The notes under the pieces: generated by a model
What the model saw: the letters and a program-made list of their open reading frames with translations, nothing else
What the model was told of the DNA's origin: nothing
Database searches by the model: none
Source of the DNA: Cyclobacteriaceae bacterium
GTDB taxonomy: Bacteria > Bacteroidota > Bacteroidia > Cytophagales > Cyclobacteriaceae
Length of the DNA: 64,000 bases
NCBI GenBank assembly: GCA_019638355.1
Contig: JAHBTY010000001.1
Location: 372,001 to 436,000 of the forward strand
Direction of reading: 5' to 3'
Part shown: positions 1 to 7,993 of the stretch, in pieces
Numbering within the stretch: position 1 is the first letter of the stretch
Layout of the letters: every line of letters starts with the position of its first letter
Program-made: the position numbers and the translations under genes

Positions 1-891
1 ACTATTCTTACTTAGTTCATCAATACTGCACTCTTGCCCGCTGTTCCAGGCAATAGTTGTAAATAGAGAGTTTAGTTCTTGCACATCCTGAATGCCATAC
101 AAACCTGGCAAATCCCGTAGCAATACTTTATCGATAATATCTGCCCGCATAAAGCGGCTGGGGTTACTTTGTATCTCCTGATTAAAAATTACCTCTGGAT
201 AACCGCCAAAATTTATATAGTCAACAAAGTGTTTGTTTAATTCTGTAATGTTTGTTGTGGATGAGAATAAGGCAATGTTTCCTTTCCAGTTTATACTATC
301 CGGCTTAATCAGTACGGACAGATTTTTTAAGTGGATAAATTCATGGAAGGTTAATGGAGGAAGCATAAAATCTGTAAATCTTCCGGCTCCACTTTCAATA
401 CTTTTTAGTTTTAGTGCTGCTGCAGCAGAACCACTTGCCACAAAGCGAGTGCTACGATAAGAATCCACCATCGCTTTCAGGTGTACCTCCCATTCCTTCA
501 GGTATTGAATCTCATCCAAAAATATATACCAACCTTTTGCATCAGTATCTCCGGTGGCCTTTCTGGCCATTTCAAACAATGCATCTAATAGAATATTATT
601 ATAGATAGGGGTTTCTATCGATGCGTATAAAATTTTTTGTGGGGATACACCATCTGCAATCAATTGTTGAATGGTGTGATAAATCATTACGGTTTTACCC
701 ACTCGCCTTGGTCCCATTAGTACACATGCCCGGTGCACCGAGGTTTGATGTACGAGCGGATAAAACAGATTGAAGTAAAGTCGCGGCTTGAATGAACGAT
801 AATAGCTGTCTAGATTTCCAGTTGCCCACCACGGGTTTTCAAATTGCAGGCGGGCTATAATTTGGTCTTCAGAAAATGGATTTAACGACAT
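1..891 (-). CDS. AAA ATPase with DUF4143-type C-terminus (partial, runs off left edge)
   Basis: The reverse-strand reading frame opens with ATG at 891 and stays open to base 1 (297 codons), so the C-terminus lies outside the window. A Walker A motif GPRRVGKT (residues 60-67) is followed by a Walker B FLDEIQ (residues 124-129) and a sensor-I-like SGS at about residue 153. This order, together with the typical LPPLTFHEF stretch at about residue 178, matches the AAA_14 / DUF4143 family of standalone archaeal-type ATPases that are common and mostly uncharacterised in Bacteroidota. The family is soluble and its members are often found alone, as here. Function is unknown. Some relatives have been proposed to take part in nucleic-acid or stress-linked processes, but nothing in the context decides this. 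Confidence 0.85.
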   Translation of the reverse strand, partial: MSLNPFSEDQIIARLQFENPWWATGNLDSYYRSFKPRLYFNLFYPLVHQTSVHRACVLMGPRRVGKTVMIYHTIQQLIADGVSPQKILYASIETPIYNNILLDALFEMARKATGDTDAKGWYIFLDEIQYLKEWEVHLKAMVDSYRSTRFVASGSAAAALKLKSIESGAGRFTDFMLPPLTFHEFIHLKNLSVLIKPDSINWKGNIALFSSTTNITELNKHFVDYINFGGYPEVIFNQEIQSNPSRFMRADIIDKVLLRDLPGLYGIQDVQELNSLFTTIAWNSGQECSIDELSKNS

Positions 892-1078
892 AATAACCAA
901 ATTTATAGCAAATAAGGTTTCAAAAAAAATCTTATTTTACTTTCAGGTGTCTTATAAGGATATTTTAACAGTTTTTATGGCTTACGTGGCTCATCCCTCT
1001 GAGTGTCTTTTTTCTTAAGTTTTAGCAGAACTAAATTACAAGGACTACCAATTCAATAGCATCAATAAACCTGTTGCC

Positions 1079-1086
1079 TATCTTCG
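1079..1086 (+). promoter_or_regulatory. Putative -7 promoter element (TATCTTCG) for the M20 peptidase
   Basis: The octamer TATCTTCG matches the Bacteroidota TAnnTTTG consensus at all but one base and lies 25 bases before the chosen ATG at 1112. No TTG is visible at the expected -33 spacing, so this is only a moderate call. The ORF can also be opened by a TTG at 1091, which would fall at about the predicted transcription start. This favours the ATG at 1112. Confidence 0.4.
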
Positions 1087-1111
1087 CATTTTGGTGCTTC
1101 AAACTTTTGTT

Positions 1112-2470
1112 ATGATTAAAAACTACATTCAATCCAACCAACAACGCTTTTTAGACGAACTTTTTGAGTTGCTGCGTATTCCATCCGTAAGTGCCGACAG
1201 TCGCCACAAAGGTGATGTGCGCAAAGCAGCCGAGTACATCGTACAAAAATTAAAAGCAGCCGGTGCCGATACCGTTGAACTTTGCGAAACAGCAGGCCAC
1301 CCCATTGTGTATGGCGAAAAGCTGATTGATAAATCGTTGCCCACTGTTTTGGTTTATGGCCATTACGATGTGCAACCACCCGACCCGCTCGATCTATGGA
1401 CTTCGCCCCCGTTTGAACCCGTTGTTAAGGATGGAAAGATTTATGCGCGTGGTTCGTGCGATGATAAAGGTCAGTTCTATATGCACATCAAAGCATTTGA
1501 AGCCATGATGCAATTGAAACAACTTACCTGCAACATAAAATTTATGATTGAGGGTGAGGAAGAAGTAGGCTCCGATAACCTCGGCACATTTGTAAAAGAA
1601 AATCGCGATAAGCTGAAGGCCGATGTGATTTTGATTTCTGATACTTCGGTTATCTCGATGGATACTCCATCCATAACGGTTGGCTTGCGCGGATTAAGTT
1701 ACCTGGAAGTGGAGGTTACCGGTCCTAACCGCGATCTGCACTCGGGTGTGTACGGAGGTGCAGTTGCAAACCCCATCAACATTTTAAGCAAAATGATTGC
1801 TTCGCTGCACGATGAGAATGGTCACATTACCATTCCCGGGTTTTATGATAAGGTTGCTGATCTAACTGCAAGCGAGCGTGAAGCATTAAATAAAGCCCCG
1901 TTTAATCTCGATCGATACAAAAAAGAATTAGACATTGCCGATATACAAGGCGAAAAGGGTTACACCACATTAGAGCGCACCGGCATTCGTCCTACATTAG
2001 ATTGCAATGGTATTTGGGGTGGCTACACAGGTGAAGGTGCCAAAACGGTATTGCCATCCAAAGCTTACGCGAAAATTTCCATGCGTTTGGTGCCCAACCA
2101 AAACAACCACGAGATAACAGAATTGTTTACCAAACATTTTCAATCGCTGGCTCCTAAATCCGTAAAGGTAAAAGTAACAGCACTGCATGGTGGCGAACCA
2201 GCCGTAACACCCACTAATTCAAAAGCATTTACTGCTGCCAGCAAGGCATTTGAAGAAGTGTGGGGCAAAGCGCCTATACCCACACGCGATGGAGGCAGTA
2301 TTCCAATCGTGTCACTTTTCAAAAAAGAATTAGGCCTGGATACCGTGCTGATGGGCTTTGGTTTGGATAGCGATGCGATACACTCGCCCAACGAGCATTA
2401 TGGTATTAAAAACTTTTTGATTGGTATTGAAACGATTGTGGCGTTTTATAAATATTTCGCAAAGGCATAA
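1112..2470 (+). CDS. M20 family dipeptidase (CPG2/carnosinase-like metallopeptidase)
   Basis: This 452-residue cytosolic metallopeptidase should cleave dipeptides or short peptides using two zinc ions. The motifs expected of family M20 are present in order: GHYDVQP (H84, D86), CDDKGQ (D117), the catalytic and metal acidic run EGEEEVGS (147-154), a dimerisation (lid) domain at roughly 195-305 starting with the DLHSG stretch, and the late HSPNEH metal histidine near the C-terminus. No signal peptide is visible. The ATG at 1112 was preferred over an upstream TTG. It is convergent with the VOC gene, with 40 bp between them. Substrate cannot be read from sequence; DapE/ArgE-type functions are less likely because the length and the GHYDVQP signature fit the dipeptidase branch. 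Confidence 0.9.
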   Translation: MIKNYIQSNQQRFLDELFELLRIPSVSADSRHKGDVRKAAEYIVQKLKAAGADTVELCETAGHPIVYGEKLIDKSLPTVLVYGHYDVQPPDPLDLWTSPPFEPVVKDGKIYARGSCDDKGQFYMHIKAFEAMMQLKQLTCNIKFMIEGEEEVGSDNLGTFVKENRDKLKADVILISDTSVISMDTPSITVGLRGLSYLEVEVTGPNRDLHSGVYGGAVANPINILSKMIASLHDENGHITIPGFYDKVADLTASEREALNKAPFNLDRYKKELDIADIQGEKGYTTLERTGIRPTLDCNGIWGGYTGEGAKTVLPSKAYAKISMRLVPNQNNHEITELFTKHFQSLAPKSVKVKVTALHGGEPAVTPTNSKAFTAASKAFEEVWGKAPIPTRDGGSIPIVSLFKKELGLDTVLMGFGLDSDAIHSPNEHYGIKNFLIGIETIVAFYKYFAKA

Positions 2471-2482
2471 TTTGATTTAAAA

Positions 2483-2503
2483 GTCAGGTTTTAAAAGCCT
2501 GAT
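2483..2503. terminator. Weak bidirectional hairpin between convergent genes
   Basis: A short inverted repeat (TCAGG ... CCTGA arms around a TTTTAAAA centre) lies in the 40-bp gap between the convergent M20 and VOC genes. The flanking T-runs are short, so this is a low-confidence shared terminator. Confidence 0.35.
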
Positions 2504-2510
2504 TTACATT

Positions 2511-2900
2511 TCAAAGCATTTGCACCAATTGGATATTGTTGCCGCACGTATCATCCAGGATAGCCATTTTTACAGGCCCCATTTCTTTTGGCTCCATAGT
2601 AAACTTAACACCAAGCTTGGTTAGTCTGGTGTATTCTTTACCTAAGTCGGTAACCATAAACGAGGTATAAGGAATGCCCGCCTCCTTTAAAGATTTTTGG
2701 TAAACTCTGGCCGGTTCAAATCCCATTGGCTCCAGCAGCAACTCTACTCCATTTTGTTCAGCAGGCGAAACTACCGTGAGCCACTTGTGTTCGCCCATAG
2801 GTACCTCTGTTTTTTTTAGGAACCCCAATTTTTCGGTATAAAATTTTAGTGCTTTGTCCTGATTATCAACCGGCACACTCGTTACATGAATTTTTATCAT
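2511..2900 (-). CDS. VOC (glyoxalase/bleomycin resistance) superfamily protein
   Basis: This 129-residue protein has the size and fold signature of a single vicinal-oxygen-chelate domain: an N-terminal strand (IKIHVTSVPV) leading into DQDKALKFYTEKLGF, then a second half ending with a D-TCGNNIQLVQ strand. It resembles the glyoxalase-like proteins that bacteria use as small-molecule binding or resistance factors. Specific metal ligands cannot be assigned confidently from sequence alone. It lies 45 bp downstream of the AraC-type regulator on the same strand, so the two may be cotranscribed. In other bacteria this AraC-plus-VOC pairing is common and the regulator is usually the partner gene's controller, but that is inference here. 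Substrate unknown. Confidence 0.85.
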   Translation of the reverse strand: MIKIHVTSVPVDNQDKALKFYTEKLGFLKKTEVPMGEHKWLTVVSPAEQNGVELLLEPMGFEPARVYQKSLKEAGIPYTSFMVTDLGKEYTRLTKLGVKFTMEPKEMGPVKMAILDDTCGNNIQLVQML

Positions 2901-2945
2901 ACGTGTTAAATTATCACAAAAATTCAGATTCGAATTGAACCGTAC

Positions 2946-3359
2946 TTATTCCAGATTGCTTTTATAAAGGTTTTGATAAGCTATGGGAGAGTAACCTGTT
3001 GCTTTTTTAAACGCATTACAAAAAGTGGGTAAGCTATCGTACCCCACCTCTACACATGCCTGCGAAGCGGACAAACCATTTTTCAGAAGTTCCTTGCCCT
3101 TGTTGAGCCTGAGATTCTTTAAGTATTGTCTGGGCGAGGTTCCATAAACCATCTTAAAAATCCGGACATAATGAAAACGCGACATAAAGGCACTTGAAGC
3201 AATTCTGTCTAACTCAATTTTCTCTGAGAAATATTTCTCCATGAATGCCTTTGACTGTCTTACCTGAATGTAGTAGTAAGCAGGCAAATAACATTGGCTA
3301 ATTATTCGATCAAGCTGGAGCTCAAAGTAAGTTTTTGTCACTGGCGTTTCTTGATTCAT
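2946..3359 (-). CDS. AraC family transcriptional regulator (DNA-binding domain only)
   Basis: This 137-residue protein is essentially a two-helix-turn-helix AraC DNA-binding domain with a short N-terminal extension and no recognisable ligand domain. The first HTH is IELDRIASSAFMSRFHYVRIFK (about 48-69), and the second carries the AraC signature SLPTFCNAFKKATGYSP (about 107-124). The length is well below the 280-300 residues of full AraC regulators, and the ATG at 3359 opens the frame, so there is no sign of a lost N-terminal half. It is followed on the same strand by the VOC gene and is probably in one unit with it. Its effector, if any, is unknown. Confidence 0.9.
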   Translation of the reverse strand: MNQETPVTKTYFELQLDRIISQCYLPAYYYIQVRQSKAFMEKYFSEKIELDRIASSAFMSRFHYVRIFKMVYGTSPRQYLKNLRLNKGKELLKNGLSASQACVEVGYDSLPTFCNAFKKATGYSPIAYQNLYKSNLE

Positions 3360-3480
3360 ATATCACTACTGTCCGGTAAAAATAAGGGGAAAGTGTTTTA
3401 AAAACCGCTCATGCTTAGCGGAGTCTTCGCTATCTCATTCAAAAAATGAAAACTGTATTCAAATTATTTGACAATTCAAT

Positions 3481-3508
3481 CGCGGAGTCCGCCAGGCGAG
3501 ACTCCGCG
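3481..3508. repeat. REP-like palindrome (9-bp perfect arms)
   Basis: CGCGGAGTC (3481-3489) and its exact reverse complement GACTCCGCG (3500-3508) flank a 10-base centre. The element lies in the 216-bp non-coding gap between the AraC gene and the convergent end of the M14 gene. A related sequence, AGCGGAGTCTTCGCT, occurs about 65 bp upstream (near 3417). The GC-rich arms contrast with the AT-rich surroundings, as expected of a dispersed REP-type element. It may also serve as a transcription barrier. The rest of the gap shows no gene. Confidence 0.6.
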
Positions 3509-3575
3509 CGAAAGCAAACCTATTTTAGGACTATACACATCAATCGTTTCCAAAGTCCGGACTGCAATGACAGTA

Positions 3576-6146
3576 TCACTCCTCCGCTCCACCAAACCCT
3601 CCACTTGTCATTAACCCACCAAAGAAGATCGCGTTAAAAAATAGTTTATTGGTGCCATACCAATAACCACGGAAGGCGGGATCATCCACAAACAAAATGG
3701 CACGACCCTGCCCCACAGGGCTTATCTGCAACGAGGTTGAGTTTTTAATTTTCTCTAAGTTGGTGGCGTGTATGTAGCCGCTTAACAACGGACTGGCCGT
3801 GTATTTAATTACCGTGTTAAACGGACTCTTGGCCGGCTCTAAAAAAATACTCGTATTGCGCCACACGGGCAACTCGCGCGTGGTGTATCCAAAAGCCAAC
3901 GGATGGGTAATGTCCACATTGGCTTTATAAATAGATCCACCAATGGCACGCGAACCCTGGTAATCGCCAGCCGTAACATAATCCATGCGTTTAGTGCTTT
4001 TGGTCTCCTCCTCCTTGCGCAATTGTTCATCTACTATTTTGTTGTTAATCGCCCAGCTCACGGCATTCTTTAACAAGATAAGCGTGCCGCCTTGTTGTGC
4101 CCATGTTTTAATTTTAGTTGCTCCGCTTTCGCCCAACGCATTGTAGTTTCCGGAAGGTAAAATCAACGTAGTGTATTCATGCAAACGCAATTGGTTAAAC
4201 TGTGTGGTGTTTACTTTGGTAATAGGCATACTCAGTTTGCTATCGAGCAGGTACCATAACGCACCGGCATCGGTAGCAGCTACACCATCGCCAATCAACA
4301 TTACTACTTTGGGTTGTGGCACCGTACGGATGTTGTTGCTTCCCAAATCCACACCCTCCAAACTATAACCAGTAGTAACGCTCAGAACCTCCACCGTTGC
4401 CGTGGTGGAAGCCTCTTTCACAATGGCAAACAACTCATCGGCATTCAGGTGTTGATCGGCTACCGGAATTACCAACGTGCCGTAGCCAAAATTCTTTTTC
4501 ATGCCGTTGATGGTAGCGGTAAAAGGTTTGAAGGTAGTTTTTACAAATACGCCTTTGGTTAACAAATAATATAATGCGCGGGCAGCATTATATTCATTCC
4601 ACTCAATCAGGTATGCATAGCTCGATTTGGTTACGGCTGCAGGTGTTGCCACCAGGTTTTCAACCGTAACCCTTTCGCCTTTCGAAAACTTAACCGTTGC
4701 ATTCAGGGCATCATGTGGTAAGCCATAGGCGAGGGCCATCGTCCACGTGCTGGCATCGTAAAACACACTGTCGTGAAACGCAGTTACTTTTTCGAACATG
4801 CTGCGCACCATTCTATATTGTGTTTGGTCGGTGGTAACTACAAACGCTTTTCCCTTTTCGTATTTGTTGGAACCCACAGTAAGATCGGCACCCAGTTGAT
4901 GCGTTTCAATTTTATGTTTCACCAATAAATCCGCAAAAGCGCGGGTGCGACTTTGATCTTTACTATCGCCAAACACATACGCTTTAACAGCAGATTTTTT
5001 TCCTTCATCCAACGCAGACTTAAAATATTCCTGCTGATGTTTTAATAACAACTCACGGTTTTCTACTCCGGCTTTTACCGTTGCCAAACTGGTGCGCACA
5101 TGGTTGCGAATGGTAAAGGCAAACGTTACTTCTTTGGTAGAACTTTTTTGCACGTGCCCGCGCGAGCTGGCTTGTTCAAACACCAATCCCAACCCACCAT
5201 GAATATCCGGATAGGTAGAACCATAACCCGGATACGAGTTATCAAATGCTTCTTTGGAAAAATACAACGAGCCAATTTCGTCCAACGCGTGGGCAAAATA
5301 TTTTGCAAATAGTGGATTCAACACATCGTAGTTGGCGCGCGGCACTACCGGGTTTTCGCTGCCATACGGTTTGGTAGGCTCAAAAAAGTTGGTGGCATTG
5401 GTCCCCATCTCGTGGTAATCGGTACACACATTGGGCAACCATTGGTGAAAGAACGCTACCCGATTGCGACTCTCCACATGTGCCAGTGGCAACCAATCGC
5501 GATTAAGATCAAACCAATAATGATTGAAACGACCACCGGGCCACACTTCATTGTGTTCACGATCCATCGGATCGGAAACCGGAGGAAAGCCCTTGTGCAT
5601 GTTGGCCCAGTTGCTGTGGCGATCGCGGCCATCGGGATTATAATTCGGGTCGATGTGAATCACGGCATCTTTAAGTGTGCGCTCGGCTTCTGCGCCTTGT
5701 GCAGCAATTAAGTAATACGCGGTTAGCATCGCGGCTTCACTGCTGCTGGGCTCGTTCCCGTGTACATTATAACCATGCGTGATAATTACCGGCATGGTGG
5801 ATGTGTTTACCGACTGTGTGGGATCGGCCAACTTTAAATGTTCTTTGCGGATGTCTTCGATGCGTGCATAGTTTTCAACGCTGGTAATGGTAAGCACTAC
5901 CTGCGGCCTGCGCTCGTTGGTGTAACCGATTATCTGAAAATGTGCTTTGGGCGATAGGCGTGCCAACTCCTGAAAGTACGATACAATCCGATCGTGGCGT
6001 GTGTGCCAATCGCCAATGGGATAACCCAGAAATTGTTCGGGGGTCGGGATGGCAGGATCGAATGAAACTCCGGCCGGAAAGAAATAATCATTTTGGGCAA
6101 GCGCACAGGAGCTGATCACCAGCAAGCCCATCAAAAGTTTTTTCAT
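3576..6146 (-). CDS. Secreted M14 zinc carboxypeptidase with C-terminal GATase-like domain
   Basis: An 856-residue exported metallocarboxypeptidase. I start it at the ATG at 6146 because this gives a clean signal peptide (MKKLLMGLLVISSCALA); the frame could open 18 codons earlier. The peptidase domain (about 40-380) shows HGNE (H129, E132) as two zinc ligands, a likely third ligand in DYHEMG (H245), NRDW (substrate Arg) and the catalytic Glu in FEQASSRG (E324). The C-terminal half (about 590-750) looks like a ThuA/GATase-I-like flavodoxin-type domain (LILPSGNYNAL, then GGTLILLKN), an arrangement seen in Bacteroidota M14 proteins. It probably releases C-terminal residues from peptides in the periplasm or outside the cell. 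It stands alone, convergent with non-coding sequence. Confidence 0.9.
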   Translation of the reverse strand: MKKLLMGLLVISSCALAQNDYFFPAGVSFDPAIPTPEQFLGYPIGDWHTRHDRIVSYFQELARLSPKAHFQIIGYTNERRPQVVLTITSVENYARIEDIRKEHLKLADPTQSVNTSTMPVIITHGYNVHGNEPSSSEAAMLTAYYLIAAQGAEAERTLKDAVIHIDPNYNPDGRDRHSNWANMHKGFPPVSDPMDREHNEVWPGGRFNHYWFDLNRDWLPLAHVESRNRVAFFHQWLPNVCTDYHEMGTNATNFFEPTKPYGSENPVVPRANYDVLNPLFAKYFAHALDEIGSLYFSKEAFDNSYPGYGSTYPDIHGGLGLVFEQASSRGHVQKSSTKEVTFAFTIRNHVRTSLATVKAGVENRELLLKHQQEYFKSALDEGKKSAVKAYVFGDSKDQSRTRAFADLLVKHKIETHQLGADLTVGSNKYEKGKAFVVTTDQTQYRMVRSMFEKVTAFHDSVFYDASTWTMALAYGLPHDALNATVKFSKGERVTVENLVATPAAVTKSSYAYLIEWNEYNAARALYYLLTKGVFVKTTFKPFTATINGMKKNFGYGTLVIPVADQHLNADELFAIVKEASTTATVEVLSVTTGYSLEGVDLGSNNIRTVPQPKVVMLIGDGVAATDAGALWYLLDSKLSMPITKVNTTQFNQLRLHEYTTLILPSGNYNALGESGATKIKTWAQQGGTLILLKNAVSWAINNKIVDEQLRKEEETKSTKRMDYVTAGDYQGSRAIGGSIYKANVDITHPLAFGYTTRELPVWRNTSIFLEPAKSPFNTVIKYTASPLLSGYIHATNLEKIKNSTSLQISPVGQGRAILFVDDPAFRGYWYGTNKLFFNAIFFGGLMTSGGFGGAEE

Positions 6147-6309
6147 AGGGTTTAGGAAATTGAGTCCGTCAAAATACTCAATCAACTTGTTAGGCTGCAA
6201 TGTTTTGTGATGAAAGGCTTTCGATTATTTTTCACATGAAGAGCACAAGTGAAAAGCAGCTAGTTAAACCAATCACTATTTAACATGCGCTACCGAGCGC
6301 GAAGTAATA

Positions 6310-6357
6310 GAAAAAGCCAACAGCTATTTTCGAAATATGAAAACGTAGCCGTTGGCT
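6310..6357 (-). terminator. Rho-independent terminator of hpf
   Basis: On the reverse strand, AGCCAACGGCTA (6357-6346) pairs with TAGCTGTTGGCT (6326-6315) with one mismatch and is followed by TTTTT (6314-6310). It lies just after the hpf stop at 6376, so it should end the xerC-hpf transcript. Confidence 0.75.
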
Positions 6358-6375
6358 TCGAAACATGAAATCAAA

Positions 6376-6678
6376 TTACACCCTTCCGTTTTTGAGTTTG
6401 GTTTTGAATTTTTTGAGTTGGTTGCGTAAGGCTTCTGTAGCCTGATCGGTGGCTGCTTCAAATGATCGGGCTTGTTCTTTCGCAAACAGATGCTGGCCGG
6501 GCACATTCAATTTTATTTCTACGGTTTTATTTTCAACGCCTTCATTGTTAAGCCTCAGAAAAACTTCACCATCTACCATGCGGTCGTAAAATGTTTCAAG
6601 CTTGTCAACCTTTTTTTGAATGAAGTCGATGAGTTTCTGATCAGCATCGAAATGGATGGAATGCACTTGCAGTTTCAT
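6376..6678 (-). CDS. hpf: Ribosome hibernation-promoting factor, short form (RaiA/HPF family)
   Basis: A 100-residue protein of the HPF/RaiA/YfiA family, which binds the 30S decoding site in stationary phase and stalls or dimerises ribosomes. The sequence begins MKLQVHSIHFDAD, has the family's helix-rich FIQKKVDKLETFYDRM region and the basic end KFKTKLKNGRV, and lacks the long C-terminal dimerisation extension, so it is the short type. I start at 6678 rather than at 6702 because the shorter product begins directly at the first family strand. It follows xerC by 83 bp on the same strand. The order rpsU-xerC-hpf is a recurring Bacteroidota arrangement. Confidence 0.93.
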   Translation of the reverse strand: MKLQVHSIHFDADQKLIDFIQKKVDKLETFYDRMVDGEVFLRLNNEGVENKTVEIKLNVPGQHLFAKEQARSFEAATDQATEALRNQLKKFKTKLKNGRV

Positions 6679-6761
6679 AAGCGAAAAATTTAAGTTGAAC
6701 AATTAAACATTCCGGTTTTTTAAAGGCCCCGGTAGCCAGTTAGTAATCATCTAATCATAGG

Positions 6762-7646
6762 CTAAGCTTTAGGGTGTGCCTGGTCAAACACTTTTTTTAA
6801 TTTTTCCATGCTGTTATGCGTATAAACCTGGGTAGCAGCTAAACTGCTGTGACCTAATAAATCTTTCACAGCGTTTATTTCCGCTCCTTTGTTTAGCAAG
6901 TGGGTGGCATAGGTGTGGCGCAACACATGCGGGCTCTTCTTTTCAACAGTGGTAAACAGTTTCATATATTTTTTTACGGTGCGGTTTACCAGCATGGGAT
7001 ATAATTGATCTCCGGTTTGCGTAACCAACAAGCAACCATGTTCTTTTTTTTCAACTTCACGGTTACGTACTTCAACGTACGCCTCAATGATAGAAACGAG
7101 TTGAACGGAAAAAGGGATAACTCTTTCTTTATTTCGTTTACCCAATACTTTAAGTGTACGGTCGCGTAAATTTAGGTTACGTTCTTGAAGGGTTATTAAT
7201 TCAGCCAGGCGCATACCGGTTCCATACAACAATTCCAGAATTAGTTTATCGCGCAGGCCTTCATGCGAGTGTTCAAACTGAACCTGATCCAGTAGCCGGG
7301 TGGTATCCTGTTCGTTTACAAAGTGCGGTAATTTTTTCTTCGTTTTCAGAATTTTGATCTTCGCCATGGGATCGCGTACAATCACCTCTTGGCGAAGCAG
7401 AAATTTATAATACGAGCGCAAACAGGCGATTTTCCGGTTTACAGAGAGTGAGTCTAACTTTTGTTCTACCAAACTTACAATCCACGAACGCACCAGCCCA
7501 TAATTGGCTTCTTGTGGCGGTGTGCTGTCAAATTCATGCTTTAAAAAATCTTCAAACTGGGTAAGATCGGTACGGTAAGATTGTATCGTTTGGGGACTGT
7601 ACCTTTTTTGGTACTGGAGGTATTTTAAAAAAGTATCAACCATCAA
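6762..7646 (-). CDS. xerC: Tyrosine recombinase XerC/XerD type
   Basis: A 294-residue Xer-type site-specific recombinase for resolving chromosome dimers at dif. The N-terminal SAM-like core-binding domain (about 1-90) is followed by the catalytic domain with LYGTGMRLAEL (first Arg), HVLRHTYATHLL (H-x-x-R), LLGHSS (His) and VYTHNS (nucleophile Tyr). All five catalytic positions are intact. An ATG-ATG pair (7646 and 7643) opens the frame. It lies between rpsU and hpf, the place where Bacteroidota carry their Xer gene, so this is the housekeeping enzyme and not a phage integrase. Whether it is XerC or XerD cannot be settled without comparison; the symbol is a best guess. Confidence 0.92.
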   Translation of the reverse strand: MMVDTFLKYLQYQKRYSPQTIQSYRTDLTQFEDFLKHEFDSTPPQEANYGLVRSWIVSLVEQKLDSLSVNRKIACLRSYYKFLLRQEVIVRDPMAKIKILKTKKKLPHFVNEQDTTRLLDQVQFEHSHEGLRDKLILELLYGTGMRLAELITLQERNLNLRDRTLKVLGKRNKERVIPFSVQLVSIIEAYVEVRNREVEKKEHGCLLVTQTGDQLYPMLVNRTVKKYMKLFTTVEKKSPHVLRHTYATHLLNKGAEINAVKDLLGHSSLAATQVYTHNSMEKLKKVFDQAHPKA

Positions 7647-7680
7647 TTCAACTACACCTTGCTTGAAGTATGGTCAATGT

Positions 7681-7718
7681 AAAAAAAATCCCCCACAGGG
7701 AAAAACCTGTGGGGGATT
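7681..7718 (-). terminator. Strong rho-independent terminator of rpsU
   Basis: A perfect 13-bp inverted repeat (arms 7687-7699 and 7706-7718, AATCCCCCACAGG and its complement) with a 6-base loop runs on the reverse strand into eight Ts (7688-7681). It follows the rpsU stop at 7745 and separates rpsU from xerC. Confidence 0.9.
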
Positions 7719-7744
7719 GTGTATAGAATGTTAATTAACTAAGC

Positions 7745-7939
7745 CTAAGCGTTGTCCGAACCGTAAGTTTTTTGACGGTAAGCAGCCCTTATAATTTCGC
7801 TTCTTCTTTTTACCGATGGCTTGGTAAAGGAAGTTCTTTCGCGTAGCTCTCTTAAAATACCCGTTTTTTCAAACTTCTTTTTAAAGCGCTTCAGGGCCTT
7901 GTCAATCGATTCGTTCTCTTTAATGTTGATAATCAGCAT
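7745..7939 (-). CDS. rpsU: 30S ribosomal protein S21
   Basis: A 64-residue, highly basic ribosomal protein. The opening MLIINIKENESIDKALKRFKK and the following FEKTGILRELRERTSF match the S21 family closely. S21 of Bacteroidota matters for start-codon selection: it covers the anti-Shine-Dalgarno sequence of 16S rRNA together with S18 and S6, which fits the absence of Shine-Dalgarno sites in this window. It has its own promoter (7959-7990) and a strong terminator, making it a monocistronic high-expression unit upstream of xerC. Confidence 0.97.
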   Translation of the reverse strand: MLIINIKENESIDKALKRFKKKFEKTGILRELRERTSFTKPSVKRRSEIIRAAYRQKTYGSDNA

Positions 7940-7958
7940 TTTTCAATTATTTGGGCTG

Positions 7959-7990
7959 CAAATATAGTGTTCTCCATTTCAATTCTGCAA
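7959..7990 (-). promoter_or_regulatory. rpsU promoter (TTG-N21-TATATTTG)
   Basis: On the reverse strand a TTG (7990-7988) is followed after 21 bases by TATATTTG (7966-7959), a perfect match to the Bacteroidota TAnnTTTG -7 element, 19 bases before the rpsU ATG. The spacer is two bases longer than the usual 19. Confidence 0.65.
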
Positions 7991-7993
7991 GTT

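Noticed and set aside
3446-3637. Short forward frame in the AraC-M14 gap
   Set aside because: It runs through the palindromic element and then antisense through the end of the M14 gene; composition is not gene-like.
6762-7646. Phage or integron integrase
   Set aside because: Context rpsU-xerC-hpf and the length fit the housekeeping Xer recombinase; no attachment-site duplication or phage genes are near.
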